64,000 bases of DNA from Novosphingobium sp. (lineage in GTDB: Bacteria; Pseudomonadota; Alphaproteobacteria; Sphingomonadales; Sphingomonadaceae): positions 62,001 through 126,000 of the forward strand of contig NZ_JAIXPP010000093.1 of NCBI RefSeq assembly GCF_027486195.1, in the 5' to 3' direction. A program made the translations under genes and the position numbers. A model generated the notes under the pieces. It did no database searches, had not been told where the DNA came from, and saw only the letters and a list, made by a program, of their open reading frames with translations. This document shows positions 27,269 to 41,100 of the stretch, in pieces; within the stretch, counting starts at the first letter, position 1; each line of letters opens with the position of its first letter.

Positions 27269-29065
27269 GTGCCGCATCGTCTTGCCAGACTGCCGCTGAC
27301 GGCGCTCGTGACCGGCCTTGCCGCCGGCGCAGCGCTTGCGGTGTCTGCGGCCCGTGCTGCCGAACCTGCGCCGACCCTCCCTCCTGCACCAGGATTGGCC
27401 TATGTGCTGGAAGGTCTCGACGGACCCGATCTCGTCACCGTGCCCGGTACCGGTCCACGCCAGACCGCTCCCTCACCGCCCCCGCCGCTGCCGCAACCAG
27501 ACCTCGCCGAAGTGAGCATGCCTGTCCTGCCGCAGGGCCCGATGCCCGATGGCTCGACTCTCGCCGCGCGCATGGTGGACGGAGCCGCGTCGCTCCCCGG
27601 CGGGGAGGCCGAGCTTCCCCGGCTCGATCACGCGCAGCCTGCCGCAGCAGACGCGCCGCCCCCGCCGCGCACTATCCTCTCGAAGCTTGATCTGCCCAGC
27701 CCGGTCCCTGCCCGGCGCCCGGTTGCGCCGCCATCCGCTCCGGCGGTCGCTGATACCGATGCGCCTGATCTGGCCCCTGCCGCACTTGCACCGGCCACAC
27801 CTGAAGGCACCGAATCCCTCACCGAAGCGATCATTGCCTCGCTCAAGGGCAATCCCGAAATCCAGATCTCGCTCGCCCAGCAGGACGACGCGCGCTACGC
27901 CGTCAATGAAGCCCGCGCGAGCTACCTGCCGCGCATCGACTTGACCGGCGCCTGGGGCCGTGAGTTCGCCCGCACCATCCCGCAGGCGGCCACCCAGCGC
28001 TTCCGCAGCGAAGCCACGATCTCGCTCAACCAGAATCTCTGGGACTTCGGCGTCACCATCAACGACATCAAGCGCGCCCGCGCCAGCTACCGCGCCGCCC
28101 AATGGGGCACGCGCGAGCGGATCGAGGCGATTTCCTACGATATCGCCAATGCCTATCTCGGCGTGCTGCTCCAGCAGAACCTTGTCACGCTGGCGGAAGG
28201 CGAAATCGCCTCGGTCCGCAAGATCCTGCGCATCGTCACCGTGCAGAAGGACCTCGGCCTCACCACCCCCGCCGATGTCGAGCGCGCACAGACCCGGCTC
28301 GACAACGTGCGCTCGCAGCTGCTTGATCGGCAGAGCGCGCTCGAACAGGCCCGCAATGCCTACAAGCGCCTTACCGATCACATGCCGCTGCGCGCCGCCG
28401 AAGTGCCTGCCGCCGGGGCCGCGCTGCCCGAAAGCGCCGATATCGCGGTAGACCTCATCGACACGCGCAGCCCGCGCCTGGCGCAGGCGGTCGAGGATCG
28501 CCGCTCGCTCGACAAGCAGTACGACAGCCAGGCCGATACCGCGCTGCCGCGCCTTGGCCTCTCCATTGCCAGCGACTATCGGCAGGATGTGCTCGGCGCG
28601 ACAGGCCGCGCCATCGACGCCCGGGCGATGGTGACGTTCTCCTATCGGCTCTACAACGGCGGGGCCGCCACCGCGACCAAGCGCCGCATCGCCGCGCGGC
28701 TGCGCCAGGCCGATTTCGAGCTCGACCGCCGCCGCCGCGAGGTGGAGCAGGACATCCGCATCGATTACGCCAGCCTTGGCGCCGCGCGCGAAAAGATCGC
28801 CACGATCGAGGCCGAAATCGCCTCCGCCCAGCGCGTTGCCGATCTCTACAAGCAGCAATTCCGGGGTGGGCGGCGCACGGTGTTCGATCTGCTCGATGCC
28901 GAACAGCTGCTCTTCGCCGCGAAGGCGAAGCAGACCGCCAACCAGATTGCGCTGCGTGCGGCGGAATACCGTGTGCTGCAGAAGCTGGGCGGGCTGTTCG
29001 ATCTGGTCAGCGGCGGCCAGCCCCTTCCCGATCTCGAACAGCCCGCGCCCGGCGACGGGGACTGA
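27269..29065 (+). CDS. TolC-family outer-membrane channel of the type I secretion system
   Basis: A 598-residue outer-membrane efflux protein, the exit duct for the giant RTX protein. GTG 27269 is preferred: AAGGAA lies 5 nt upstream and the signal peptide VPHRLARLPLTALVTGLAAGAALAVSAARA follows; TTG 27266 is one codon earlier, and the nearby ATG 27255 is out of frame. Between the signal peptide and the TolC body (which starts near residue 185 with LTEAIIASLKGNPEIQIS) lies an unusual Pro/Ala-rich stretch of about 150 residues. The body has the two TolC repeats with AYLGVLLQQNLVTLAEGE and YKQQFRGGRRTVFDLLDAEQLLF. 97 bp upstream of the giant substrate gene. Confidence 0.9.
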   Translation: MPHRLARLPLTALVTGLAAGAALAVSAARAAEPAPTLPPAPGLAYVLEGLDGPDLVTVPGTGPRQTAPSPPPPLPQPDLAEVSMPVLPQGPMPDGSTLAARMVDGAASLPGGEAELPRLDHAQPAAADAPPPPRTILSKLDLPSPVPARRPVAPPSAPAVADTDAPDLAPAALAPATPEGTESLTEAIIASLKGNPEIQISLAQQDDARYAVNEARASYLPRIDLTGAWGREFARTIPQAATQRFRSEATISLNQNLWDFGVTINDIKRARASYRAAQWGTRERIEAISYDIANAYLGVLLQQNLVTLAEGEIASVRKILRIVTVQKDLGLTTPADVERAQTRLDNVRSQLLDRQSALEQARNAYKRLTDHMPLRAAEVPAAGAALPESADIAVDLIDTRSPRLAQAVEDRRSLDKQYDSQADTALPRLGLSIASDYRQDVLGATGRAIDARAMVTFSYRLYNGGAATATKRRIAARLRQADFELDRRRREVEQDIRIDYASLGAAREKIATIEAEIASAQRVADLYKQQFRGGRRTVFDLLDAEQLLFAAKAKQTANQIALRAAEYRVLQKLGGLFDLVSGGQPLPDLEQPAPGDGD

Positions 29066-29161
29066 CTCCGGGTGCCGCAATACGTGAATCACCGGAGCCC
29101 GCTGCGGCCCAAGCCCTAAGCTCGCGGGCGCTAGAACCGGCCGCCCAGCATTCGAGGTCGT

Positions 29162-32100
29162 ATGGTCAAGATCGTTCGCGCCAAATCGGGGTCCGCAGCC
29201 ACGCCGCGCGGCGGCAAGGGCTCCCCCGAGCTCGCGCCCGATGCCGAGTCATCCGCCCAAAGTGCGGGTGCGGCTGGTTCGAAGCAGGACTACGGCGGGG
29301 CCAAGGTCGTCCAGCTCGATGCCGACGACAAGGCCCGGCTCGGTATCAAGTACGCGCCGTTCAAGGTCGAGATCGCCGACGTCGATGTCGTACTCGTCTT
29401 CACCGATGGTTCGCGCATCATCATCCCGGGCATGGCGCTGGCCGCGTTCTCCGGCCGCAAGCCGGTCATTCTCTTTGCCGACAAGGAGTTTTCGGCGGAC
29501 GAGACCGTCGGCATGGTCGGCGAGATCAATCCGCAGAGCCCCAGCCTCGACCTCCACCTCAGCAGCGCCGATGCGGCCAAGCCGGTCGAGACACCCAAGG
29601 AGCCCACCGGCGCGGTGCAGCCCGAAGATGCGGCGCAGGCCCAGGCCGAGGCCGCCGCGAAAGAGCAGAAGCAGCACAAGTCCGATCTGACAGGCAAGGC
29701 GCTGACCGAGAAGATCAGCGATTCCCTGCCGCAGAGCCCTGCTTCGCCCGGTGTCATGTCCGCCCGGTCGGTTGAACCGGCACCCGGCGACGCCCTTGGC
29801 CCCGCCGGCATCGGCAAGCTCGTGCCCAAGCTCACGTTCGAGTTGTTCAATTCCGAAGGCGTCACCCGCAGCACCGAAAACGGCGAGACGGTGATCAAGG
29901 GCGATACCGGCGGCCCCGGCTCGTCGAAGGATTCCGCCTTTGCGGCCCAGTCCGCGCCGGAAAGCATCGACGGCACTTCGGGCAACGATGTGCTCTATGC
30001 CGATGATCCCGCAAAAGCGCCGCAGGGCAACAGCCTGCGCGTGCTGCACGTTGTTGCCGAAGTGCCCGCAAAGGGCCTCGATCTGCTGCAAGTGCTGATC
30101 CCCTCGCTGCCGGCGGGCTACGGCATCGTCAACGGCACGCTTACCGACAAGGGCTGGCTCGTCTCGATCGATCAGGGCAGGATCGAGAAGCTGACGACCA
30201 CGACCGACGCTGCGGGCAAGGTCGTGCCGGTCCCCGCCAGCCAGTCGCACTTCGCGTTCGATCTGGAGTTGACCTACAAGCTTCCTCCGACCGCCGCACA
30301 GGCCGCCGGCAACGGCTTCAAGGACGAGTTCTTCTTCCCCGTGCTGCTCGGCCTTTCTGCCGATGGCAAGACCTCGACGTATTCGGTCTCGGTCTCCACG
30401 CCCTTCGGTATCAAGGACGTGACCGATCAGGCCGGGATGACGGTGAAGGATCCCGTCACCGGCGATCCGATCCAGGTCCTGTTCGCCAACCCTCCCGGCA
30501 CGAACATCTCTGCGGGCGCAGGCGACGATCACATTCACGCCGGGGCAGGGGCGGACAAGATCGACGGCGGGACCGGCACCGATGTGGTCGACTATCGCCT
30601 CTCAGGCGAAGGCGTCGATGCGAACCTGGCCACCGGCACGGGCAAGGGCGGCGCGGCCGAAGGCGACAGCTACGTCAGTGTCGAAGGTCTCGCCGGCTCC
30701 GATTTCAACGACCGGCTGACCGGTGATGCTGGTGACAACACGCTGATCGGCGGCAGGGGTGCCGACGTGCTCGATGGCGGCGCGGGCCGCGATACGGCTG
30801 ACTATACCCACGCGCTAGATGGCGCGCCCGCAGGCACAACCGGCATCGAAGTGTTCCTTGATGGCAGCCCTTCGCGCGGGGGGGAGGCCGAAGGCGACAC
30901 GCTCGTCAGCATCGAGCACGTGATCGCAACGGGCCGAGGCGATGTGATCCATGGCGGCGACGCGGACGAATGGATCGAGGCGGGAGCGGGCGACGACCGC
31001 CTGACCGGCAGCGCCGGCGCAGACCGCTTCGATGGCGGTGCGGGAACCGATACGCTCGACTATAGCGGCTCCGCCACGGCGGTCGAGGCCCGCCTCGATG
31101 GCGCTGCGGGCAAGGGCGGCGATGCAGAGGGCGATAGCGCCACCGGTGTCGAAAACCTGGTCGGCTCCGCCTTCGATGATACGCTTACCGGCGATGGCGG
31201 CGGCAACGTGATCACCGGCGGCGCAGGTGCGGACCGGATCGACGGCGCGGGCGGGATCGACACGGTCGATTTCAGCGCCAGTGCGGTCGCCGTCGAAGTC
31301 TATCTCGATGGCCGGGCCAGCAACGGCGGCGATGCCGAGGGCGATACTTACGCCAATATCGAGTTCCTCAAGGGCAGCGCCTTCAACGATCGCCTCGTCG
31401 GCAGAAGGGGCGATGAAACCCTCTCGGGCGGGGCGGGCGATGATGTGCTCGAAGGCGGTTTCGGTGCGGATACGCTCGATGGCGGCGCGGGCTTCGATAT
31501 CGCGAGCTATGCCGGTTCCGGCGTCGCCGTGCAGGTCGCGCTCGATGGCTCGCTGCGCGATGGCGGCGATGCGGTCGGCGATGTTTTTACCAGCATCGAG
31601 GGCCTCGAAGGCTCAGCCTTTGGCGACAGGCTGGGCGGCTCGGCCGGCAGCGATCTGCTGCGCGGCCTGGCCGGGGACGACGTGCTTGCCGGTCTCGGCG
31701 GGGCGGACACCATCGATGGCGGCGAAGGCTTCGACACCGCAGACTACAGCGCCTCGCGCTTGGGGGTGACCGTGCGGCTCGATGGCACGGCCTCCGAAGG
31801 CGGCGATGCCGATGGCGACCGGCTTATCGGCATCGAAAGGGTGATCGGCAGCGCGCGCGACGATAGCCTGATCGGCGCGGGCGCGGACGAAACGCTCGTC
31901 GGCGGCGAAGGCAACGACATCCTCACCGGCGGCGCGGGGGCGGATACGCTGATCGGCGGCGACGGCATCGATACGGCGGACTATGCGGGCTCCGGCACCG
32001 GCGTCACCGTCACGCTCGATGGCGCACCGGGACTGGGCGGCGATGCTGCCGGCGATGTGCTGCGCGGGATCGAGACACTCGGCGGCTCCGCCTTCGCCGA

Positions 32101-35100
32101 CCGCCTGGGCGGCGATGCGGGCAGCAACACGCTGATGGGCAAGGGGGGCGACGATACGCTCACCGGCGATCTGGGAGCGGACACGCTGATCGGCGGCGAC
32201 GGCTTCGATACTGCGGACTATTCCTCCGCTGGCGGCGCGGTCATCGTGCGGCTCGATGGCAATGCCTCGTCCGGCGATATTGCCGGGGGTGACCGGCTCT
32301 CCGGTATCGAGCGCCTCGTGGGCGGCGCTTATGCCGATACCCTGATCGGTGACAGCGGCGACAACACCCTCGAAGGCGGCGCGGGCGACGATACCCTGCG
32401 CGGCGGCCTCGGCGCGGATGCCCTCATCGGCGGTACTGGCGCTGATACTGCCGACTACAGCGATTCGGCTACTGCGGTTCAGGTCGATCTCGCCGCAAAC
32501 GCGGGTGCCGGTGGCAGCGCTGCGGGCGATACCTTCAGCCGGATCGAGAACCTCTCCGGCTCGAACTACGCCGATCGCCTCGTCGGCGATGCTGCGGCCA
32601 ACCGCCTCTCTGGCGGGGGCGGTGATGATATCCTCAGCGGCGGCGGCGGGGCGGACCTGCTGCAGGGCGGCGAAGGCTTCGATACTGCGGACTACAGCGC
32701 CTCGGGCGAAGCCGTCACCGTCGCGCTCGATGGCTCGTCGGGCAGCGGCGGCGATGCTGCGGGTGACCAGCTTGAAGGCATTGAGGCGCTTACCGGCTCG
32801 GCCTTTGCCGATCGCCTTTCCGGCAACGACAGCGCCAACACGCTCAGCGGCGGTGCGGGCGATGATGTCCTCGCCGGCCTCGGCGGGGCGGACCGGCTGA
32901 TCGGCGGCACCGGGTTCGATACCGCAGACTACAGCCAGAGCGCGACCGGCGTGGTCGTCGGCACCGATGGCTCGGTCGGTATTGGCGGCGATGCGCAGGG
33001 CGATACGCTCAGCGGGGTCGAGCGCGTGCTGGGTTCCGGCTTCGACGACCGCCTCACCGGCGGTGCGGGCGCCGATACACTCGATGGCGGCGCGGGCAAC
33101 GACCGGCTCGACGGCGGCGCGGGTGCCGATACGCTGATCGGCGGACTCGGCATCGATCTGGCCGACTACGCGCGCTCTGGCGCGGGTGTGAACGCCGGTC
33201 TCGACGGCGGCGCCAACACCGGCAGCGATGCCGAGGGTGACACCTACCGCGGGATCGAAGGCTTCTCCGGCTCGGCCTTCGGCGATAGTCTGCGCGGTTC
33301 CCTCGATGCCGATATTCTGCTCGGCCAGGGCGGCAACGACATTCTTTACGGCAGCGCCGGGGCCGATGTGCTCGATGGCGGCGCGGGTGCGGACGTCGCC
33401 GATTACAGCGCCAGCAGCGCTGGTGTGCGCATCGATCTCTCGCTCGGCAGTGCCAGTGGCGGCGATGCCGAGGGCGATACGCTCACCGGCATCGAAGGCC
33501 TGATCGGCACGCAGTTTGCCGATACGCTCGGCGGGTCGGCGGGGAACGATACGCTGATCGGCGCGGCTGGTGACGACGTGATCGAAGGGCGCGGCGGGGC
33601 AGACGTGCTGGATGGCGGCACCGGCATCGATACCGCGAGCTACGAGAACAGCCGCAGCGGCGTGACCCTGACGCTCGACGGCTCGGCGGGCAAAGGCGGC
33701 GATGCCGAAGGCGATTCGGTCACCGGTTTCGAACGCATCCTCGGTTCTGCCTACAACGACACCATCACCGGCGTGGGCGCCGCGGAGATTCTCGAAGGCG
33801 GCGGCGGGGATGATCGCCTCTCCGGCGCAGGCGGCGATGATACGTTGATCGGCGATGCGGGCGACGACATCCTCAATGGCGGCGCGGGGGCGGACACGCT
33901 CGATGGCGGCACAGGCTTTGATACGGCGGACTACCGCGCTTCATCCGCCGCGGTCACCGTCGATCTCGGCGCGGGCAGCGGCACGGGCGGCGATGCTGAA
34001 GGCGACCGGCTGTCAGGCATCGAAAGCGTGCTCGGCTCGGGCTTCGATGATCGGCTGACTGGCGGCGCTGCGGCGGAACGGCTGAGCGGCGGCGATGGCA
34101 ACGATGTGCTGAGCGGCGCGGCTGGCGACGATACCCTGCTCGGCGGCGTGGGCGATGATGTGCTCGACGGCGGCACCGGCGCGGATGCCATCGATGGCGG
34201 CGCCGGGTACGACCGCGCCGACTACAGCCTCTCCGGCGCGGGCGTCTCCGTCTATCTCGATGGCACCACCGGCTTCGGCGGCACGGCCACTGGCGATACG
34301 CTCGCGGGCATCGAGGAAGTCACCGGCAGCGGTCATGACGACCGGCTGACCGGCGCGGGCGCAGACGAAACCCTGCGCGGCGGCGGCGGCAACGATGTGC
34401 TCACCGGGCGCGGCGGTGCGGACGTGCTCGATGGCGGCGCGGGCATCGATACCGCCGACTACAGCACCTCGGCTGTCGGCGTGACGGTCGATCTCGCCCT
34501 CGGCACCGGCACGGGCGGCGATGCCGAAGGCGATACGCTGATTTCGATCGAGCAGCTGGTCGGCTCATCCGGCGCGGACAGGCTTTCCGGCGCAGCCAGT
34601 GACGACACCATCGCGGGCGGCGCCGGTGACGATGTCCTTTCCGGCGGTGGCGGGGCGGACGTGCTCCTTGGCGGCGCGGGCAACGATAGCCTTGATGGCG
34701 GCGCGGGCGCGGACACGCTCGACGGCGGCATCGGGCTCGATACGGTCGATTATTCGGCTTCCAGCGAGGGCATCGTGGCCGGGCTGGGCGGCAGCATCGG
34801 CATCGGCGGCGATGCGCAGGGCGATACCTTGAGCGGGATCGAGCGCCTCGTCGGCTCGGCCTTTGGCGATCGCCTGCTCGGCAGCCTCAACGACGATGCG
34901 CTCGATGGCGGCGCGGGTGACGACATCCTTGTCGGCGGCGATGGCAACGACGACCTGCGCGGGGGCGCCGGGGACGATGTGCTCGATGGCGGAGCCGGCG
35001 CAGACCGCATCGATGGCGGCGACGGGATCGACACCGTTAGCTACGGCAGTTCCGCCCAGGCCGTCACCGTCCGGCTGGATGGCACGATCAGCAGCGGCGG

Positions 35101-38100
35101 CGATGCCGAAGGCGATCAGCTCATCGGCATCGAGAACCTCAGCGGCTCGGCCTATGACGATACGCTGATCGGCGATGCGGCGGCCGAGACCATTGCGGGC
35201 GGCGCGGGCGACGATGTGATTGTGGGCGGCGCAGATGACGACCGCCTGCTCGGGGGTAGCGGCGACGACGTGCTCACCGGCGGGCTCGGTGCGGATCTCA
35301 TCGTCGGCGGATCGGGCATCAACACGGCCAGCTATGCCGATGCGGCTTCGGGCGTCGCCATCGATCTTTCCGGCGCGGCGGGCAGCGGGGGCGAGGCCGC
35401 CGGCGATATGCTCAGCGATATCCAGCGGCTCGTCGGTTCGGCCTTTGCCGATACGCTCGGCGGCGGAGCGGGTAGCGAGACGATCCTTGGCGGCGCGGGC
35501 GATGATACCTTGCAGGGTAGTGCCGGTGCCGACGTGCTCGATGGCGGCAGCGGCACCGACCTGGCGGACTACAGCGCCAGCGACGGCGCCGTTACCGTCG
35601 CGCTCGATGGTTCGATCGGCGTGGGCGGCGAAGCAGCGGGCGATCAGCTCGTCAGCATCGAAGGCGTGATCGGCTCTTCGCTAGACGACCGCCTGACCGG
35701 CAACAGCGAGGCCAACCTGCTCGATGGCGGGGCCGGCAACGATGTGCTGGTGGGCGGCGGCGGCGATGATACGCTGCGCGGCGGCGCGGGCAACGATCTC
35801 CTCGATGGCGGCGCGGGTTCAGACCTCATCGATGGCGGTGACGGGTCCGACACTGTCGACTATTCGGGTTCGAGCTCGGGCGTTTCCGTCTCGGTCGATG
35901 GCTCTGTTTCCACCGGCGGCGCGGCGGAAGGCGACCGCCTGCTCCGTATCGAGAACCTTGTCGGCTCGGCCTTTGCCGATACCCTGCGCGGCACCGCAGC
36001 GGATGACAGCCTCGTTGGCGGCGCGGGCGACGACGTACTCACCGGGCGCGGCGGCGCGGACGAACTTGTCGGCGGAACCGGTTTCGATACGGCGGACTAC
36101 AGCGATGCCGCATCCGGGGTTGCGGTCTCGCTCGCCACCGGGCGCGGCACCCTGGGCGATGCGGCGGGCGACCGGCTCGACAGCATCGAACGCCTTGTCG
36201 GTTCGGCCTTCGCCGACCAGCTCACCGGCTCATCCCAGGCCGATACCCTCGAAGGCGGAGCGGGAGACGACGCGATCGACGGCGGCGCCGGGGCCGATTT
36301 GATCGACGGCGGGCTTGGGCATGATACGGTCGATTATTCGGCCTCGCTGGTGGGCGTCAACGTCACGCTTGCCGGCGGCGCCAGCGCTGGCGGCCTTGCC
36401 GAAGGCGATTTGCTGACCGGCATCGAGGAAGTGCTTGGCTCGGCCGATGGCGACATCATCACCGGCGGCGCGGCGGACGAAACGCTGCGCGGCGGCGGCG
36501 GGGACGATACCTTGCGCGGCGGCGCAGGTGCAGACGTGCTCGATGGCGGCGCAGGCACCGATACGGCGGACTACTCGCGCGCGGCGGCAGGCGTCGCGCT
36601 CGGCCTCGCCACCGGGGGCACCGGCGGTGAGGCGGCGGGCGACAGCTTCATCTCCATCGAGATCGTCGAGGGCAGCGAGTTTGCCGATACCATCGCGGGC
36701 GCGGCGGCCGATGATGAGCTGCGCGGGCGCGCCGGAGACGACCTGCTCGATGGCGGGGCCGGGGCCGATCTGCTCGATGGCGGCACCGGCAACGATGTGC
36801 TGCGCGGCGGTGCGGGGGCGGACATGCTGCTCGGCGGCGCAGGTTCTGATACCGCCGACTACTCGACGTCTTCCGCCGGGATCGCGATCAACCTCGATGG
36901 CTCGCTCTCGGCCGGCGGCGATGCGCAGGGCGATACGCTGTCCTCGATCGAGAATGCGATCGGTTCGGCGTTCGACGATACGATCACCGGCACCTCGCAG
37001 GGCGAAGTGCTCGATGGCGGCGCGGGCACCGATGTGCTTTCCGGCCAGGGCGGCAGCGATACGCTGCGCGGCGGCGCGGGCGATGACATCCTCACCGGCG
37101 GCGTCGGGGCGGACCTGCTCGATGGCGGCACCGGCTTCGATACCGCGAGCTATGCCGATTCGGCTGCGGGCGTCATCGTCCGGCTCGATGGTGGTCCTGC
37201 TAGCGGCGGCGATGCCGAAGGCGATGTGCTCACCGGTATCGAAGGCGTGATCGGCTCGGCGCAGAACGACACGATCATCGGCGGCGGGGCGGACGACCGG
37301 CTGGATGGCGGGGCGGGTGACGACATCCTCACCGGCGGCGCGGGCAACGATATCCTGCTGGGCGGCGGCGGCGATGACGTGCTCACCGGCGGGCTCGGGG
37401 CCGATGTGATCGACGGCGGCACGGGCGACAATACCGCCAGCTACGCCGGGGCAGCGAACGGCGTCGCGGTCGATCTCTCGGGCGCGGCGGGCACCGGCGG
37501 CGAGGCCACTGGCGATGTCCTCACTGGCATATCGCGCCTGATCGGCTCGGCCTTCGCCGACCAGCTCGGCGGCGGCAGCGGCGCGGAGACGATCCTCGGC
37601 GGCGCGGGCGACGATAACCTGCTTGGCAGCACCGGCAACGACCTGCTCGATGGCGGCAGCGGCTTCGACACCGTGAGCTACGCCGGATCGGGCGCGGCGG
37701 TCACCGCCTATCTCGATGGCCGCGCCGGCAGCGGCGGCGACGGCGCGGGCGATGTCCTGCTCGGCATCGAGGGCCTGATCGGTTCCGCCTTCGATGATAC
37801 GCTTGACGGCAGCGACAATGCCGACCGGATCGAGGGTGGTGCCGGCAACGACACGATCCTCGGCGGCGGCGGCAACGACTTGCTGCTGGGCGGCGCGGGC
37901 AATGATCACATCGTGGGCGGCGACGGCGCCGATGCGATCGACGGCGGGCTCGGCAGCGACACTGCGAGTTATGCCAATTCGACCAGCGCCGTCACCGTCG
38001 CGCTCGATGGCACTGTCGGCAGCGGCGGCGCGGCGGGCGATACGCTGACGAGCATCGAAGTCCTGATCGGCTCCGGCTTCGACGACCGGCTCGGCGGCGG

Positions 38101-41100
38101 CGCGGGCAGCGAGACTATCCGTGCGGGCGATGGCGATGATAGTCTGGTCGGCAGCCTCGGTGCCGATGCGCTGGTGGGTGGCGATGGCACCGACACCGCC
38201 GACTATTCAGGCTCCACCGGCGCGATCAATACCGGGCTCGACGGGCGCACCGGCAGCGGCGGCTTTGCCGAGGGAGACGTCCTTTCGGGCATCGAACGGC
38301 TCGTCGGCTCGGGCTTCGGCGATATCCTTGCGGGCGGTATCGGGAGCGAGACGCTGGGCGGCGGCGGCGGGGACGACACGCTCACCGGCTCGATCGGCGC
38401 AGATGCGCTGATCGGCGGCACGGGCTTTGACACGGCGGACTATTCGGCATCGGCCAGCGGGGTCACCATAGCCACCGATGGCAGCGTGGGCAGCAGCGGC
38501 GATGCGGCGGGCGATACGCTCGCCGGGATCGAGCGCGTGGTGGGCTCGGCGTTTGCCGATACACTCGGCGGCAGCGCGGGCGCGGATGCCTTGGAAGGCG
38601 GTGCGGGCAATGATGTGCTCTCCGGCGGGGCGGGCAATGATACCCTGCTCGGCGGGAGCGGAGACGATACGATCACCGGCGGCAGCGGCGCGGACGTGAT
38701 CGACGGCGGCAGCGGGTTCGACCGGCTGAGCTATGCGGCGTCCGGCGCGGCGATCTGGCTCGATCTTCCCAGCGGGCTTGGCTCCGGCGGCGATGCGGCG
38801 GGCGATCAGGTCAGCGGGATCGAGCAGGTCGAAGGTTCCGACTTCGACGATACCATCACCGGCAGCGGGGCGGACGAGGTTCTGTCCGGCGGCGCGGGGA
38901 ACGATACGCTGTCCGGCGGCGCGGGCAGCGATGCCCTGTCCGGCGGCCTCGGCAACGATGTGCTCAGCGGCGGTGCCGGGGCCGATGCGCTCGATGGCGG
39001 CAGCGGTTTCGATACGGCCGACTACAGCGCCAGCACGGCGGCAGTGCAGATCACACTCGATGGTTCGACCGCGACGGGCGGTGATGCCGAGGGCGACAGC
39101 CTGACCGGGATCGAGCGCGTCGTCGGTTCGGCCTTTGGTGATACCATCCTCGGCGGCTCTGCCGCGGAGACGCTGGAAGGCGGCGGTGGAGGCGACACGC
39201 TTTCGGGTGGCGGCGGCGGCGATACCCTGCTCGGCGGTGCGGGCGACGACTTGCTGCGCGGCGGCGGGGGCGCAGACGTGCTGTCCGGCGGCGAGGGGTT
39301 CGATACGGCCGATTACGGCGCGTCTGATGCTGCGGTGCAGGTCGTGCTCGATGGCTCACCGGCGCAGGGCGGCGACGCCGCAGGCGATGTGCTCACCGGG
39401 ATTGAGCGCGTCAACGGCTCGGCGTTCGATGATGCTCTGACCGGCAGCGAAGGTGCGGATACGCTGTCTGGCGGGGCGGGTGACGATAGGCTTGTCGGTC
39501 TGGGCGGCGACGACACGCTGCTGGGCGGATCGGGTGACGACACGCTTGAGGGCGGTGCCGGGGCCGATCGCATCGATGGCGGCACCGGCTTCGACACCGT
39601 GACCTATGCGGCGTCATCCGCAGGCGTCACCGCTTCGCTGGGCGGCACGGTCGGCACCGGCGATGATGCGGCGGGCGATACGATCACGAATGTCGAAGTG
39701 CTCCAGGGGTCGGCTTTTGCCGATACGCTGACCGGCCGCAGCGGTGCGGATACGCTGCTGGGCGATGCGGGCGATGATACGCTCGTCGGCACCGCAGGCT
39801 CCGATACGCTCGATGGCGGTGATGGCTTCGATACGGCCGATTATTCTGCTTCTGCCGCAGGGGTCGCAGTCAATCTCGATGGCACGGCGTCCGCAGGGGG
39901 CGATGCGGCGGGCGACAGCCTCACCGCGATCGAGCGCGTGGTCGGCTCGGCCCAGGCCGATACTTTGCGCGGCGCGGACGGCAACGATACGCTTGAAGGC
40001 GGCGGCGGCAACGATACCCTGCTCGGCGGCGCAGGTGCAGACACGCTGCTCGGGCAGGCGGGCGATGATATGCTCGTCGGCGGGCTTGGTGCCGATGTGC
40101 TTGATGGCGGGCTGGGCACCGATACGGTGGACTATTCGGCTTCGGCCTCGGGCGTGAATGCCGGTCTCGATGGCGGGGCCAACGCGGGCGGCGATGCGGC
40201 GGGCGATACGATTGCCAATGCCGAAGTGCTCATCGGCACGGCTTTCAGCGACACGCTGCGCGGCGGGACTGGCGCAGAGACGCTGCTTGGCGGCACGGGC
40301 GACGATATCCTCAAGGCGAGCGCCGGGGCCGATGTGCTGGACGGCGGCACCGGCTTCGACATGGCCGATTATGCGGCCAGCAGCGCCGGGGTTACCGTCA
40401 ATCTCGCCACCGGCAGCGGTATGGGCGGCGATGCGCAGGGCGATACGCTGATCGGCATCGAGCGGGTCGCCGGCTCGGCGCAGGCCGACCGGCTCACCGG
40501 TTCCGGCAATGCCGACGTGCTCGAGGGCGGCGGCGGCAACGATACGCTGACGGGCGGTGCGGGCAGCGATGTCCTCGATGGCGGCGCAGGCACCGACACG
40601 GCGGACTATTCGGGCTCGATCCAGGCCGTGCGCGTCGCGCTGGATGGCAGCGTGGGCACGGGCGGCGATGCCGAAGGCGATACGCTGATCGGCATCGAGA
40701 TCGTGATCGGCTCGGCGCAAGGCGATACGCTGATCGGCGCCGATGCGGACGAGACGCTGCAAGGCGGTGCGGGCGACGATGCGCTCGTCGGAGGCGGCGG
40801 GGCCGATGCGCTCGTGGGCGGCGATGGCATTGATACGGCAGACTATTCCGCCGCCGCCGCGCGTGTCGCCGTCGCGCTCGATGGCAGCGCCGGTACGGCG
40901 GGCGATGCCACTGGCGATACGCTCACGACGATCGAGCGGCTGATCGGCTCCTCCTTCGACGATACGCTGGGCGGATCGGCGGGCGATGACATAATCCTCG
41001 GTGGCGCCGGGGCCGATACGATCAGCGGCGATGCTGGGAATGATACGCTCTCCGGGGGTGCGGGCGATGATACGCTGATCGGCGGCGCGGGGGCCGATGC

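Noticed and set aside
29267..29278. Possible LapG cleavage site GAAG at residues 36-39 of the giant protein
   Set aside because: Only 35 residues precede it, too few for a retention module, and no LapG or LapD gene is in the window.
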